Below, in pieces: positions 15,706 to 24,080 of a DNA stretch of 64,000 bases (position 1 is its first letter; every line of letters begins with the position of its first letter). The position numbers and the translations under genes are program-made. The stretch covers positions 930,001-994,000 of the forward strand of contig CAWJFW010000002.1 in NCBI GenBank assembly GCA_963842305.1, read 5' to 3'. The DNA is from JAIBJN01 sp963842305 (lineage in GTDB: Bacteria; Actinomycetota; Thermoleophilia; Gaiellales; Gaiellaceae). The notes beneath the pieces are model-generated. The model worked only from the letters and a program-made list of their open reading frames with translations. It did no database searches and was not told where the DNA came from.

Positions 15706-18309
15706 ATGGGCATGCAGTACGTCTATGACTTCTCCGAGGGGGGCGGGCTCGGCCGCGAGCTGCTCGGCGGCAAGGGCGTCGGCCTCGCGGAGATGACCGC
15801 GATCGGCCTGCCGGTGCCGGCGGGCTTCACCGTGACGACCGAGGCCTGCCGCGAGTACATGCAGCTGGGAGGCGCGCTCCCCGACGGCCTCGCCGGCCAG
15901 ATCGACGAGGCGGTCGCGCGGCTCGAGGAGCGGACGGGCAAGAGCCTCGGCGACCCCCGGGACCCGCTCCTCGTTTCGGTGCGCTCCGGAGCGGCCGTCT
16001 CGATGCCGGGCATGATGGACACGATCCTCAACCTCGGCTTGAACGACGAGGCTGTCGAGGGGCTCGCGCGCGCGACGGGCAACGAGCGGTTCGCATTCGA
16101 CGCCTACCGCCGGCTGGTGCAGATGTTCGGCGACGTCGTGGCGGGCATCGACGGCCAGCTCTTCGAACAGGAGCTTTCCGCCCTCAAGGCAGAGTGCGGC
16201 GTCACCCAGGACGTGGAGCTCGACGCCGAAGATCTGCGGGAGCTCGTCGCCCGGTACCAGGCGCTCTGTCCGGACTTCCCGCAGGACGCCCGCGACCAGC
16301 TCGAGCGCTCCGTGAGAGCGGTCTTCGACTCCTGGGAGACGCCGCGTGCGCAGGTGTACCGGCGCGCCAACCGGATCCCCGACGACCTTGGCACGGCCGT
16401 GAACGTCGTGCAGATGGTGTTCGGGAACAAGGGCGACGACTCGGGAACCGGCGTTGCCTTCACGCGCGACCCGTCGACCGGCGAGCCCGGTCTCTGGGGC
16501 GAGTTTCTCGTCAACGCGCAGGGGGAGGACGTCGTCGCCGGCATCCGCACGCCTGAGCCGATCGCGAACATGCAGGAACGTCTTCCTGCCGCGTTCGAGC
16601 AGCTCACGAACACGATGGCACGGCTCGAGGATCACTACCGCGAGATGCAGGACATCGAGTTCACGGTGGAGGAAGGCACGCTCTACCTGCTCCAGACCCG
16701 CACCGGGAAACGCACAGCCGCGGCCGCCCTTCGCATCGCGGTCGACATGGTCTCCGACGGCCTCCTCACGCAGGAGGAGGCGGTATCGCGCGTCGACCCC
16801 GGCCAACTCGACCAGCTCCTTCACCCGATGATCGATCCGGGTGCCCAGTTCGATGTCGTGGCGAAGGGACTGAACGCGTCGCCCGGGGCTGCGACGGGAG
16901 CGATCGTCCTCGACGCCGACCGCGCCGAGGAGCTGGGGAAGGGCGGGGAGGCGGTCATCCTCGTCCGCACCGAGACGACGCCCGACGACATCCACGGGAT
17001 CATCGAGGCGCGCGGAGTGCTTACCGCTCACGGGGGCATGACCTCCCACGCCGCCGTCGTAGCGCGAGGGATGGGCAAGCCGTGCGTCTCGGGGTGCGAG
17101 GCGCTGACGATCGATCTTGCACGCCGCCGCGTCCGGCTGGGCGAGCACGAGCTCGCGGAGGGCGAGGTGCTCACGATCGACGGAGGCACCGGGGACGTGA
17201 TCGTCGGAGAGGTGCCGCTCGTGCCCCCGCAGATCGACGAGAACTTCGAGACGCTCCTCGGCTGGGCCGACGGAATCCGCCGGCTCCGGGTCCGGGCGAA
17301 TGCGGACACGCCGGAGGATGCGGCAAAGGCGCGCGAGTTCGGGGCCGAGGGCATCGGCCTCTGCCGGACCGAGCACATGTTCATGGCCGAGGAGCGCCTG
17401 CCGCTCGTGCGCGCAATGATCCTGGCCTCGTCGGAGGAGGAACGGCGTCGTGCGCTCGACCCGTTGCTTCCGCTCCAGCAGCAGGACTTCGAAGGGATCC
17501 TCTCCGCGATGGCCGGCCGGCCGGTGACGATCCGCCTCCTCGACCCGCCGCTGCACGAGTTCCTGCCGGCGCTCGAGGAGGCGGAGTCCGAGGAGATGGC
17601 GCGCCGGATCCGCGCGCTCCGCGAGGCGAACCCGATGTTGGGCACGCGGGGATGCCGGCTCGGTCTTCTCTACCCGGAGATCTACGAGATGCAGGTGCGC
17701 GCGATCGTCCGCGCCGCCCTCGCCGTCGCCGAACGCAGCGGCGAAGCGCCGCTGGTGGAGATCATGCATCCGCTGGTCGGCTTCGCCGAGGAGCTCAGGC
17801 GGCTGCGCCGTCTGACGCTGGACACCGCCTCGGCCGAGCTCGAGCAGGCCTCGCGCCAACTCGAGTACCAGGTCGGGACGATGATCGAGCTACCTCGTGC
17901 GTGCATACGGGCGGACGAGATCGCAGCCGAGGCGGACTTCTTCAGCTTCGGGACGAACGACCTGACGCAGACCACGCTCGGCTTCTCGCGGGACGATGCG
18001 GAGGGCAAGTTCCTCACGCACTACCTCGAGGACAGGATCCTCGAGGCCAATCCGTTCGAGACTCTCGACGTGAGCGGCGTCGGCGACCTGATGCGAATCG
18101 CCGTGGAGCGGGCGCGCGGCGTCGACCCGGAGATCAAGCTCGGCATCTGCGGCGAGCACGGCGGCGATGCCCGCTCGGTCGCGTTCTGCCACGAGCTCGG
18201 GCTCGCCTACGTCTCCTGCTCCCCGTATCGCGTGCCGCTCGCCAGGCTGGCCGCGGCACAGGCCGTGCTCGCCGAACGCGGGCTGACAGCCGCCCAGGTG
18301 GGCGGCTAG
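15706..18309 (+). CDS. ppdK: Pyruvate, phosphate dikinase
   Basis: An 867-residue enzyme that interconverts pyruvate, ATP and phosphate with PEP, AMP and pyrophosphate, linking glycolysis and gluconeogenesis. Domains in order are the ATP-grasp domain (YVYDFSEGG start, LLGGKGVGLAEMTAIG, SVRSGAAVSMPGMMDT), the phosphohistidine swivel domain with GGMTSHAAVVARGM (catalytic His about residue 448, regulatory Thr two residues before it), and the TIM-barrel PEP/pyruvate domain ending GICGEHGGD and YVSCSPYRVP with its catalytic Cys. Three in-frame ATGs precede YVYDFSEGG; 15706 is chosen because AGGGCG lies upstream and family members start within a few residues of that motif. The PpsR-type regulator just upstream should control it. 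Its last 4 nt overlap the convergent PLD gene. Confidence 0.96.
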   Translation: MGMQYVYDFSEGGGLGRELLGGKGVGLAEMTAIGLPVPAGFTVTTEACREYMQLGGALPDGLAGQIDEAVARLEERTGKSLGDPRDPLLVSVRSGAAVSMPGMMDTILNLGLNDEAVEGLARATGNERFAFDAYRRLVQMFGDVVAGIDGQLFEQELSALKAECGVTQDVELDAEDLRELVARYQALCPDFPQDARDQLERSVRAVFDSWETPRAQVYRRANRIPDDLGTAVNVVQMVFGNKGDDSGTGVAFTRDPSTGEPGLWGEFLVNAQGEDVVAGIRTPEPIANMQERLPAAFEQLTNTMARLEDHYREMQDIEFTVEEGTLYLLQTRTGKRTAAAALRIAVDMVSDGLLTQEEAVSRVDPGQLDQLLHPMIDPGAQFDVVAKGLNASPGAATGAIVLDADRAEELGKGGEAVILVRTETTPDDIHGIIEARGVLTAHGGMTSHAAVVARGMGKPCVSGCEALTIDLARRRVRLGEHELAEGEVLTIDGGTGDVIVGEVPLVPPQIDENFETLLGWADGIRRLRVRANADTPEDAAKAREFGAEGIGLCRTEHMFMAEERLPLVRAMILASSEEERRRALDPLLPLQQQDFEGILSAMAGRPVTIRLLDPPLHEFLPALEEAESEEMARRIRALREANPMLGTRGCRLGLLYPEIYEMQVRAIVRAALAVAERSGEAPLVEIMHPLVGFAEELRRLRRLTLDTASAELEQASRQLEYQVGTMIELPRACIRADEIAAEADFFSFGTNDLTQTTLGFSRDDAEGKFLTHYLEDRILEANPFETLDVSGVGDLMRIAVERARGVDPEIKLGICGEHGGDARSVAFCHELGLAYVSCSPYRVPLARLAAAQAVLAERGLTAAQVGG

Positions 18310-19361
18310 CCGCCGATCTCGGGAAGCGGCGCCGGCTCGTAGCGCGCCCGGATCTCTTCGATCCAGGCGGCCAGGCGATCGGCCAGCCGCGGATCGACGA
18401 TCTCGAGGACGTTCTCCGCGTTCAGCTCGCCCGAATGCGAGAGGTTGTAGCTGCCGGCGAAGACGTGGTCGTCCGCGATGGTCACCTTCGCGTGCATGAA
18501 GTCGTGCACGTCGTCGCCCTGGCCGTACGGGGTGGAGTTCTTGCCGGTGAAACGCCCATCTCCGAACACGCGTGCGACGAGCGGCAGCTTCCACTCCGAG
18601 TTCCCGCTGAGATCCCACTGGTGGAAGACGCCGCGCATCTGCGTCCCGTCGCAGACGCCGCTCACGTCCACCTTTCCGTCGGAGACGCACTCGGCGAGAG
18701 CACCGAGGATCGGAGCCGACGTGAGCACCGGCGAGCAGACACGGATCCGCCGCCGCGCCCGTTTGATCCGGTGAGCGATTCGGGTCGCGAGCGCCTCGCC
18801 GTGTCCCGGCGAGAACCACGTGCGCACCTCGTGTCCGTCGACGTCGATCGGGTCCGGGTCGACGAAGCCACTCTGCTCCACCGACCCGGTCGTCCAGAGT
18901 TGGTCGAAGTCCTTCGTGTAGGCGTCGGCGACTGCCGTGGACTCGACGACGACGATGATGTTCTCGCACCGCGTCCACGAGTCGTCGGTCCAGTTCGTCG
19001 ACCCCGTCCAGACCGACCGGCCGTCACGAATCGCGTACTTGTGGTGCATGAGATCTGGCACGCCCGGGATCGGCTTCGTCGGTACCTCGAGGCTGTCGAT
19101 CAGGGTCGGCTCGCCGCGCGCAGGAGGAAAGAGCGGTGGTGGCTTCTCGTTGTCCACGTTGAAGGCGAGCCGCACGGCCACGCCCCGCCGCTCCGCTTCC
19201 ACGACGGCCCCCGCGACCACCTTGGCAGTCGGCTGCAGGAGGTCGAAGTCGTACAAGGCGAGGTCGAGGCTCCGGCGGGCCGCGTCGAGGAAGCCGGCGA
19301 GGCGTTCGGCGACCTCGAGCGCCGGCTGGCCGCCGTCGGTGAGGGTGTGCGCCTCGATCAC
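18306..19361 (-). CDS. Phospholipase D-like domain protein
   Basis: A 351-residue protein with two HKD motifs, as expected for the PLD superfamily, whose paired motifs form one active site for phosphodiester cleavage or transfer. HKD1 is MHHKYAIRDG followed by SVWTGSTNW, and HKD2 is MHAKVTIADD followed by VFAGSYNLSHSG. Both sites keep His, Lys and Asp. No signal peptide is visible, so the substrate could be lipid or nucleic acid; bacterial homologues of this layout include nuclease-like forms. The start is GTG at 19361, preceded 8 nt upstream by TAGGGT on the minus strand. Its stop overlaps the end of ppdK, tail to tail. Confidence 0.85.
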   Translation of the reverse strand: MIEAHTLTDGGQPALEVAERLAGFLDAARRSLDLALYDFDLLQPTAKVVAGAVVEAERRGVAVRLAFNVDNEKPPPLFPPARGEPTLIDSLEVPTKPIPGVPDLMHHKYAIRDGRSVWTGSTNWTDDSWTRCENIIVVVESTAVADAYTKDFDQLWTTGSVEQSGFVDPDPIDVDGHEVRTWFSPGHGEALATRIAHRIKRARRRIRVCSPVLTSAPILGALAECVSDGKVDVSGVCDGTQMRGVFHQWDLSGNSEWKLPLVARVFGDGRFTGKNSTPYGQGDDVHDFMHAKVTIADDHVFAGSYNLSHSGELNAENVLEIVDPRLADRLAAWIEEIRARYEPAPLPEIGG

Positions 19362-19385
19362 GAGGCGTGACCCTAGCGAGCTTGA

Positions 19386-20078
19386 TCAGTCCTGGAGCGA
19401 CGAGCAGCCGGTGACGGTGTCGGCGAGCCACCCGCCACTCCCGTCGTCGAGCAGGCTGACGGTTGCGAGGGTCTTGCCGGCCCGCACGAGCCGATAGACC
19501 GGAGTCGGGGCATCCGGGTATCCGGCGGGCTCGACGACGTCGTCGTTCTGCCTGTAGGCGACCAGAGCCTTCTCTGCCGCCGCGAGCGGGTCGTCCTTGC
19601 CCCTGGCGCCGGGCACGTAGTCGGCGGTGCCGGAGAAGCCGACGGTGCAATCAAGCGTGGTCGAGATCCAGACGCCGTCCTCGTCGACGACCTCGAGCCG
19701 GCTCCCTGTGGGCTTTTCCTCGCGGAGATCGTCGCACGAGACCTCCAGGGTGCCGGGGGCGAGGGCCACCACCAGCGTGGACCTGCCCGCCGGGGCGCTT
19801 TCGCCCAAGCCGCCACCGCCCTGAGACTCGATCACCGACAGCGAGCGATCCTCGCCCGTAGCGTTCACGATCTCGAGGTGAACTCCGTCGAGCTGCGGCT
19901 TCACGGCGTCCGTCTCTAGCCGCGTCCCGTGGACGGCGCAGACCACGCGGGCGACGTCCGGGAGTGGGCCCGCGGGATCCGAGCTCGGGGTCGAGCCGGT
20001 GGGCTCGGCCTCCTCGGCGGCGCCGCAGGCCGAGAGGCCGAGAGCCGCGGCGACGGCGAGTACCAGAACGCGTCCCAT
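19386..20078 (-). CDS. Putative lipoprotein of unknown function
   Basis: A 230-residue secreted protein. It starts MGRVLVLAVAAALGLSACG, a lipoprotein signal peptide with lipobox LSAC, so it should be acylated and held at the outer face of the membrane. The mature part begins with a low-complexity acidic linker, then shows beta-rich segments and scattered cysteines (VVCAVHG, LEVSCDD, TLDCTVG, VTGCSS), which could form two disulfides. No catalytic motif is visible. It is 24 nt upstream of the PLD gene on the same strand, so the two may be cotranscribed, and is preceded by the rhomboid gene. Confidence 0.75.
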   Translation of the reverse strand: MGRVLVLAVAAALGLSACGAAEEAEPTGSTPSSDPAGPLPDVARVVCAVHGTRLETDAVKPQLDGVHLEIVNATGEDRSLSVIESQGGGGLGESAPAGRSTLVVALAPGTLEVSCDDLREEKPTGSRLEVVDEDGVWISTTLDCTVGFSGTADYVPGARGKDDPLAAAEKALVAYRQNDDVVEPAGYPDAPTPVYRLVRAGKTLATVSLLDDGSGGWLADTVTGCSSLQD

Positions 20079-20122
20079 GCCCCTAGGACGAGTGACCACG
20101 CTGGAAAGTTCCCGGAGGGGAC

Positions 20123-20995
20123 CTACGAGTAGCCGCGCACGCGGAGGTACGCGACGAAGACACTCCCGGCGGCGATGGCGAGGAGTGCGAGGAACGATGC
20201 AACGTCGAGCCGCCCGTGGATCGGGTGCCGGCCGGCCGCCGAGAGCGCGAGCATGGAGAGGATCCCGCCGACCAGGCCGCCCAGGTGCCCGCCGATCGAG
20301 ATGTTGGAGACGGCGAACGTGAACGCGATGTTCAGGACGACAACGAAGAGCGCCCCGCCGCCGAAGACGTAGATGTGACGTCGCTCGAGAACGAGCCCGG
20401 CTCCGAGGATCCCGAAGACAGCGCCGGATGCCCCCACAGTGGGAACGAGCTCTCCGCTCAAGAGCAGCGCGCCTGCCGCTCCGGCGATCGCCGAGACGAG
20501 GTAGATACCGAGAAAGCGGGCTCGACCGACTGCTGCCTCGAGGGCCTGGCCGAACCACCAGAGCATCAGCATGTTGAACGCGAGGTGGATCAAGCTCGCG
20601 TGCAGGAAGGCGCTCGTGATCAGGCGGTACCACTCGCCCTCCGAGACCGCGAGGCCGATGAGCGCCCATCGGGCGATGAACGACTGGGCCGGCTGGAGGC
20701 CGCCCGATCCCTGCGCGATCGAGATCAGGTAGACGATGACGTTGACGGCGATGAGGCTCTTCGTGACGAGTGCGCCGGTGCCCACGACCGCAGCGCGGGT
20801 GACACGCTGCTTGGCGGCCCGAGGGCCGGTCGGCTGGCCCGCGCACTCCGGGCACTTGATCCCGACGGCCGCGTACACCATGCAGTCGGGGCAGATCGGC
20901 CGCCCGCAGTTCGAGCAGCTGACCGCGGTCTCTCTACCAGGATGGCGGTAGCACGTCTGCGTCTGCGTCTGCTCTGGAATGGCCACTCGAGCCAT
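20123..20995 (-). CDS. Rhomboid family intramembrane serine protease with N-terminal B-box-like zinc finger
   Basis: A 290-residue polytopic membrane protein. Residues 15-55 form a Cys/His zinc-binding module (CYRHPGRETAVSCSNC, then CPDC and CPECAG), followed by a linker and six or seven membrane segments. The rhomboid core has HLAFNMLMLWWFG after TSAFLHAS, the serine in GASGAVFGILG, and the catalytic histidine in SIGGHLGGLVGG. The catalytic Ser-His pair is intact, so it should cleave membrane-embedded substrates. The zinc-finger/rhomboid architecture is common in actinobacteria; its partner is unknown. ATG 20995 places the zinc finger at the N-terminus. The gene is divergent from the comB-like gene 30 nt away. 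Confidence 0.9.
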   Translation of the reverse strand: MARVAIPEQTQTQTCYRHPGRETAVSCSNCGRPICPDCMVYAAVGIKCPECAGQPTGPRAAKQRVTRAAVVGTGALVTKSLIAVNVIVYLISIAQGSGGLQPAQSFIARWALIGLAVSEGEWYRLITSAFLHASLIHLAFNMLMLWWFGQALEAAVGRARFLGIYLVSAIAGAAGALLLSGELVPTVGASGAVFGILGAGLVLERRHIYVFGGGALFVVVLNIAFTFAVSNISIGGHLGGLVGGILSMLALSAAGRHPIHGRLDVASFLALLAIAAGSVFVAYLRVRGYS

Positions 20996-21025
20996 CGTAT
21001 CCTCGGCATGTAAGGTCACGAGCCG

Positions 21026-21706
21026 ATGCGGGTGCACGTCGCCTTCACGCCGGCGGAGGCCGAGGGCGCGCCGACGGCGATCGTGGTCGACGTCCTCCGG
21101 GCCACGTCGACAATCGCCCAGGCGCTCGCCTCTGGCTACCGTCGGATCCTGTGCTGCGGCGAGGTCGACGAGGCCTTCGAGCTTCGCGCGACACTCGGCA
21201 ATGCGGTGCTTGCCGGCGAGCGGAACGCCGTCGCGGTGCCGGGCTTCGACCTCGGAAACTCGCCCGGCGAGTTCACCGAGCCGCGGAGCGAAACCCTCGT
21301 CTTGACGACGACGAACGGGACGGGCGCGATCCTCGCCGCGGCGGCGAGCGCCGAGACGGTCCTCATCGGCGCCATGCTCAACCTCGCCGCCGTCGCCAAG
21401 GCGGCGCGCGAAGGCGGGGACGTCGAGGTCGTCTGCGCGGGACTGCACGGCCGCTTCACGATCGACGATGCCTACTGCGCCGGCAGGATCGCCGAGCTCC
21501 TCGGCGGCGAACGCTCCGACGCCGCCGAGGCCGCAGTTCGCCTCGCGCGGTCGTTCGCGGGTGCGCAGGAGGGGTTGAGCGCATCCGGGAACCCTGAGCA
21601 CGTATCCCTCGCCGACGACATCGCCTGGTGTGCGCAGGAGAGTGTGCTGGAGGTCGTCCCGCGCCTCGCACGCATGGAGGGGACCGCAGCGGAGATCGTC
21701 GCGTAG
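21026..21706 (+). CDS. 2-phosphosulfolactate phosphatase family protein (ComB-like)
   Basis: A 226-residue protein of the ComB family. It begins MRVHVAFTP, then AIVVDVLRATSTIAQALASGY, which is the most conserved segment, followed by GNSPGEF, LTTTNGT and VCAGLHGRFTIDDAYCAG. In methanogens ComB removes phosphate from 2-phosphosulfolactate in coenzyme M synthesis. Actinobacteria do not make coenzyme M, so here the substrate is probably another acid-labile phosphate ester. Asp and Thr residues of the family site are kept. Starts at ATG 21026, 9 nt after TAAGGT (21011-21016), with no Shine-Dalgarno sequence. Confidence 0.85.
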   Translation: MRVHVAFTPAEAEGAPTAIVVDVLRATSTIAQALASGYRRILCCGEVDEAFELRATLGNAVLAGERNAVAVPGFDLGNSPGEFTEPRSETLVLTTTNGTGAILAAAASAETVLIGAMLNLAAVAKAAREGGDVEVVCAGLHGRFTIDDAYCAGRIAELLGGERSDAAEAAVRLARSFAGAQEGLSASGNPEHVSLADDIAWCAQESVLEVVPRLARMEGTAAEIVA

Positions 21707-21739
21707 CGCGGGGCGTGGGCCGGCGAGACCCGGGCCGGC

Positions 21740-21952
21740 TCAGGCGGCGCCGGAAGAGGTGGAGAGCTTGCCCGACCGGCTCAGCTCGGCGCAGTGCGCG
21801 CACATGCAGCCACCGTCGGGGAGAGGCTCCCAGCCCGGGGGCAACTCGCCGGCCTGGCGCCCGACCTCGGAAACGTGCGCACCGCAGCGGCAGCTGTAGA
21901 CGGCGCACAGCCGCGTCAGCGGCGAGTCAGGGGAGCTGTAGGCGACTCCCAT
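21740..21952 (-). CDS. Small zinc-ribbon protein (70 residues)
   Basis: A 70-residue cytosolic protein with two cysteine knuckles: YSCRCG near residue 20 and CMCAHC near residue 50, separated by GELPPGWEPLPDGG. The pattern is that of a rubredoxin-like or zinc-ribbon mini-domain where the LPPGW loop packs between the knuckles. The minus-strand TACAAT (21964-21959) ends 6 nt before ATG, the best -10 type signal around, which argues strongly that the gene is real and leaderless. No function known. It lies between the comB-like gene and the secreted EEP hydrolase, on the opposite strand to both. Confidence 0.7.
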   Translation of the reverse strand: MGVAYSSPDSPLTRLCAVYSCRCGAHVSEVGRQAGELPPGWEPLPDGGCMCAHCAELSRSGKLSTSSGAA

Positions 21953-22012
21953 GCCCGGATTGTACGCCCGACGCTGCGGGCGTCGGCGGGCGGCACGCGC
22001 GAACGACGCGCG

Positions 22013-22041
22013 TTGACACGCCCCTCTCGTCGGCTTACCGT
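22013..22041 (+). promoter_or_regulatory. Full -35/-10 promoter of the secreted EEP hydrolase gene
   Basis: TTGACA (22013-22018) and TACCGT (22036-22041) are separated by 17 nt, the standard spacing for a housekeeping sigma factor. A 7-bp inverted repeat ACGCGCG/CGCGCGT (21995-22001 and 22007-22013) ends at the -35 and could bind a regulator. It is one of the few promoters in the window with an ideal -35. Confidence 0.6.
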
Positions 22042-22050
22042 TTCGACCTC

Positions 22051-23649
22051 ATCTCCGGGCATCGAATCATCCGGCGGAGTCTGCGGCTCCTCGCCGCTGG
22101 GCTCCTGATCTGCGGTCTCGTGGCGACGTCCGCGGCGACGCAGAGCGATGGCGGCGGCCAGGGCACGGTTCGTCTGCGGGTGATGACCATGAACATCTTC
22201 TACGGCGGCGACGAGCTCGATCTCCGTACCGGCGACTGGTGTACGAAGCGTCGCGGTTGCACGGAGACGTTGGCCAAGGTGGTGGACACGATCCGGGCTT
22301 CCGGAGCAGACGTCGTCGGCCTCGAAGAGGGGGAGCATTCCACCCGCCGGATCGCGCGCGCCCTCGGCTGGTTCGCGAGCGAGCGGACGCAGTTCATCTC
22401 CCGCTACCGGCTGATCGACCCGCCCGCCGGCGAGGGCCTCTACGTCTACGTCGAGCTCGGACCCGGACGCGTCGTGGCAGTTGCCAACGCGCACCTTCCT
22501 TCGACGCCCTACGGGCCGTACCGGGTACGCGACGGCGCGACCGCCGAGGAGCTCGACAGACTCGAGCGCCGGACGCGCCTGCCGGCGATCCAGGAGCAGA
22601 TCCACGTCTTGCCCGAGGTTGTCTCGAAAGGGATCCCCGTCTTCCTGATGGGAGACTTCAACTCGCCCTCGCACCTCGATTGGACGCAGGCGGTCGCGGA
22701 CGTCCGCCCAGACGTCCCGTACGCTTTCGACTGGCCGGTCAGTCACGCCTACGCGGACGCGGGCTTCCGGGACTCGTATCGTGAGGTGCATCCGGATCCG
22801 GTCGCCGTGCCGGGATTCACGTGGACGCCGGGCGGGCCGGAGTCGGCGCGGCGCGAAGTACACGACCGCATCGACTGGGTGCTCGCGTCGGGTGATGCGC
22901 AGACGGTGGCGAGCGACATCGTCGGCGAGCGGGGCGGCCCCGACGTCGACATCGGCATCGACCCCTACCCGACCGACCACCGCGGCGTCGCCTCGACCTT
23001 CGTCGCCAGGCCGGGCGAGCCGCCCGTCTTCGCCTCTTCGGAGTCGCGCCGGCCTTCGATCGGGGACATCCTCTCGGTCGTCTTCCACGGCTCGGGAGAA
23101 GACGGGGAGCACGTGGCAATCGCGCCGGCGGGCGGGGCGCCTCCCGTCGCCGACCAGACGACCTCGGCGGAGGACGGCACGCTGACCTTCTCCACCGCGG
23201 AGCTTCGGCGCGGCACCTACGACGTGCTCCTGCTGAGCGCGGACGACGACGTTCTCTCGCGCTCGACGTTTTGGCTCTACCGCCCCGGGGAGCGGACGAA
23301 GGTCTGGACAGGCAAGCACGCCTATCGGCGAGGCGAGCCCATCGACGTCTCCTGGACGAACGCTCCCGGCAACCGCTGGGACTGGCTCGCGGTCTTCCGC
23401 GTCAAGCCGGGCAGCAAGACCCCCTATGCGACGCCCGGCTGCCACGCCACCTCGTGCGGAAACGGCGCGTACCTGATCTACGAGTACACGAAGACGGCGA
23501 TCGAGGGAACGACGACGTTCTCGGCAACATCCGCGGGCGCGCGCACGGCATGGCCGCTCCGGCCGGGGAGATACGAGGTGCGGTTGCTCCTCGACGACGG
23601 CTACAGCTCCGCGGCGAAGTCGCCCAGGTTCACCGTCCTCAAGCCCTAG
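22051..23649 (+). CDS. Secreted endonuclease/exonuclease/phosphatase family hydrolase
   Basis: About 532 residues. After a cleavable signal-like segment (RRSLRLLAAGLLICGLVA) comes an EEP domain: MTMNIFYGG (Asn metal ligand), VVGLEEGEH (Glu), MGDFNSPSH (Asp-Asn) and PTDHRGVAS (Asp-His), so the nuclease/phosphatase site is complete. After residue 330 there is a beta-rich region of two Ig-like domains with a Cys pair (CHATSC). It is probably an extracellular nuclease or phosphodiesterase. The start is uncertain: no ATG, GTG or TTG lies in frame between the promoter and residue GTG 22120, which would delete the signal peptide. ATC 22051, 9 nt after the -10, has the spacing seen at leaderless starts here. 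Confidence 0.75.
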   Translation: MSGHRIIRRSLRLLAAGLLICGLVATSAATQSDGGGQGTVRLRVMTMNIFYGGDELDLRTGDWCTKRRGCTETLAKVVDTIRASGADVVGLEEGEHSTRRIARALGWFASERTQFISRYRLIDPPAGEGLYVYVELGPGRVVAVANAHLPSTPYGPYRVRDGATAEELDRLERRTRLPAIQEQIHVLPEVVSKGIPVFLMGDFNSPSHLDWTQAVADVRPDVPYAFDWPVSHAYADAGFRDSYREVHPDPVAVPGFTWTPGGPESARREVHDRIDWVLASGDAQTVASDIVGERGGPDVDIGIDPYPTDHRGVASTFVARPGEPPVFASSESRRPSIGDILSVVFHGSGEDGEHVAIAPAGGAPPVADQTTSAEDGTLTFSTAELRRGTYDVLLLSADDDVLSRSTFWLYRPGERTKVWTGKHAYRRGEPIDVSWTNAPGNRWDWLAVFRVKPGSKTPYATPGCHATSCGNGAYLIYEYTKTAIEGTTTFSATSAGARTAWPLRPGRYEVRLLLDDGYSSAAKSPRFTVLKP

Positions 23650-23705
23650 CCGCCGCGAGGTGTGAGACGATCGCCGCTCGCCGAACCCGACGAGAGGAGG
23701 GGCCC

Positions 23706-24080
23706 GTGAGCGCCCTCGGGACGACCCACTACCGCTGGGAGGACATGCCGAAGGAGGAGTTGAAGCCGGATCTGCACCGGCGGCTCGTCTCGACGGAGCG
23801 GATGATGCTTGCGCACGTCTACCTGGACAAGGACTGCCTCGTCCCGCAGCACTCCCACGAGAACGAGCAGCTCACGTACATCCTCGAGGGCGTGCTGCGC
23901 TTCTGGCTCGGCGAGGACAAGTCCGAGGTCGTCGACGTCCAGGCCGGCGAGGTGCTCCACATCCCCTCCTGGCTGCCGCACGAGGCGGTCGCGCTCGAGG
24001 ACACGCTCGACGTCGATATCTTCTGCCCGCCACGCCAGGACTGGCTCGACGGGTCGGACGCCTACCTCCGGCACACGTGA
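23706..24080 (+). CDS. Cupin domain protein
   Basis: A 124-residue single-domain cupin. The metal-binding motif 1 is PQHSHENEQLTYILEG, with two His and a Glu, and motif 2 is AGEVLHIPSWLPHEA, with the last His. Such small cupins are usually isomerases, dioxygenases or sugar-binding proteins; nothing here decides between them. The GTG start at 23706 follows GAGAGGAGG by about 5 nt, a clear ribosome binding site. It overlaps the SDR gene downstream (GTGA), so the two proteins are probably made together and may act on the same compound. Confidence 0.85.
   Translation: MSALGTTHYRWEDMPKEELKPDLHRRLVSTERMMLAHVYLDKDCLVPQHSHENEQLTYILEGVLRFWLGEDKSEVVDVQAGEVLHIPSWLPHEAVALEDTLDVDIFCPPRQDWLDGSDAYLRHT

Noticed and set aside
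15619..17859. 746-codon minus-strand open frame
   Set aside because: Antisense to ppdK; no motif, biased Arg/His/Leu composition.
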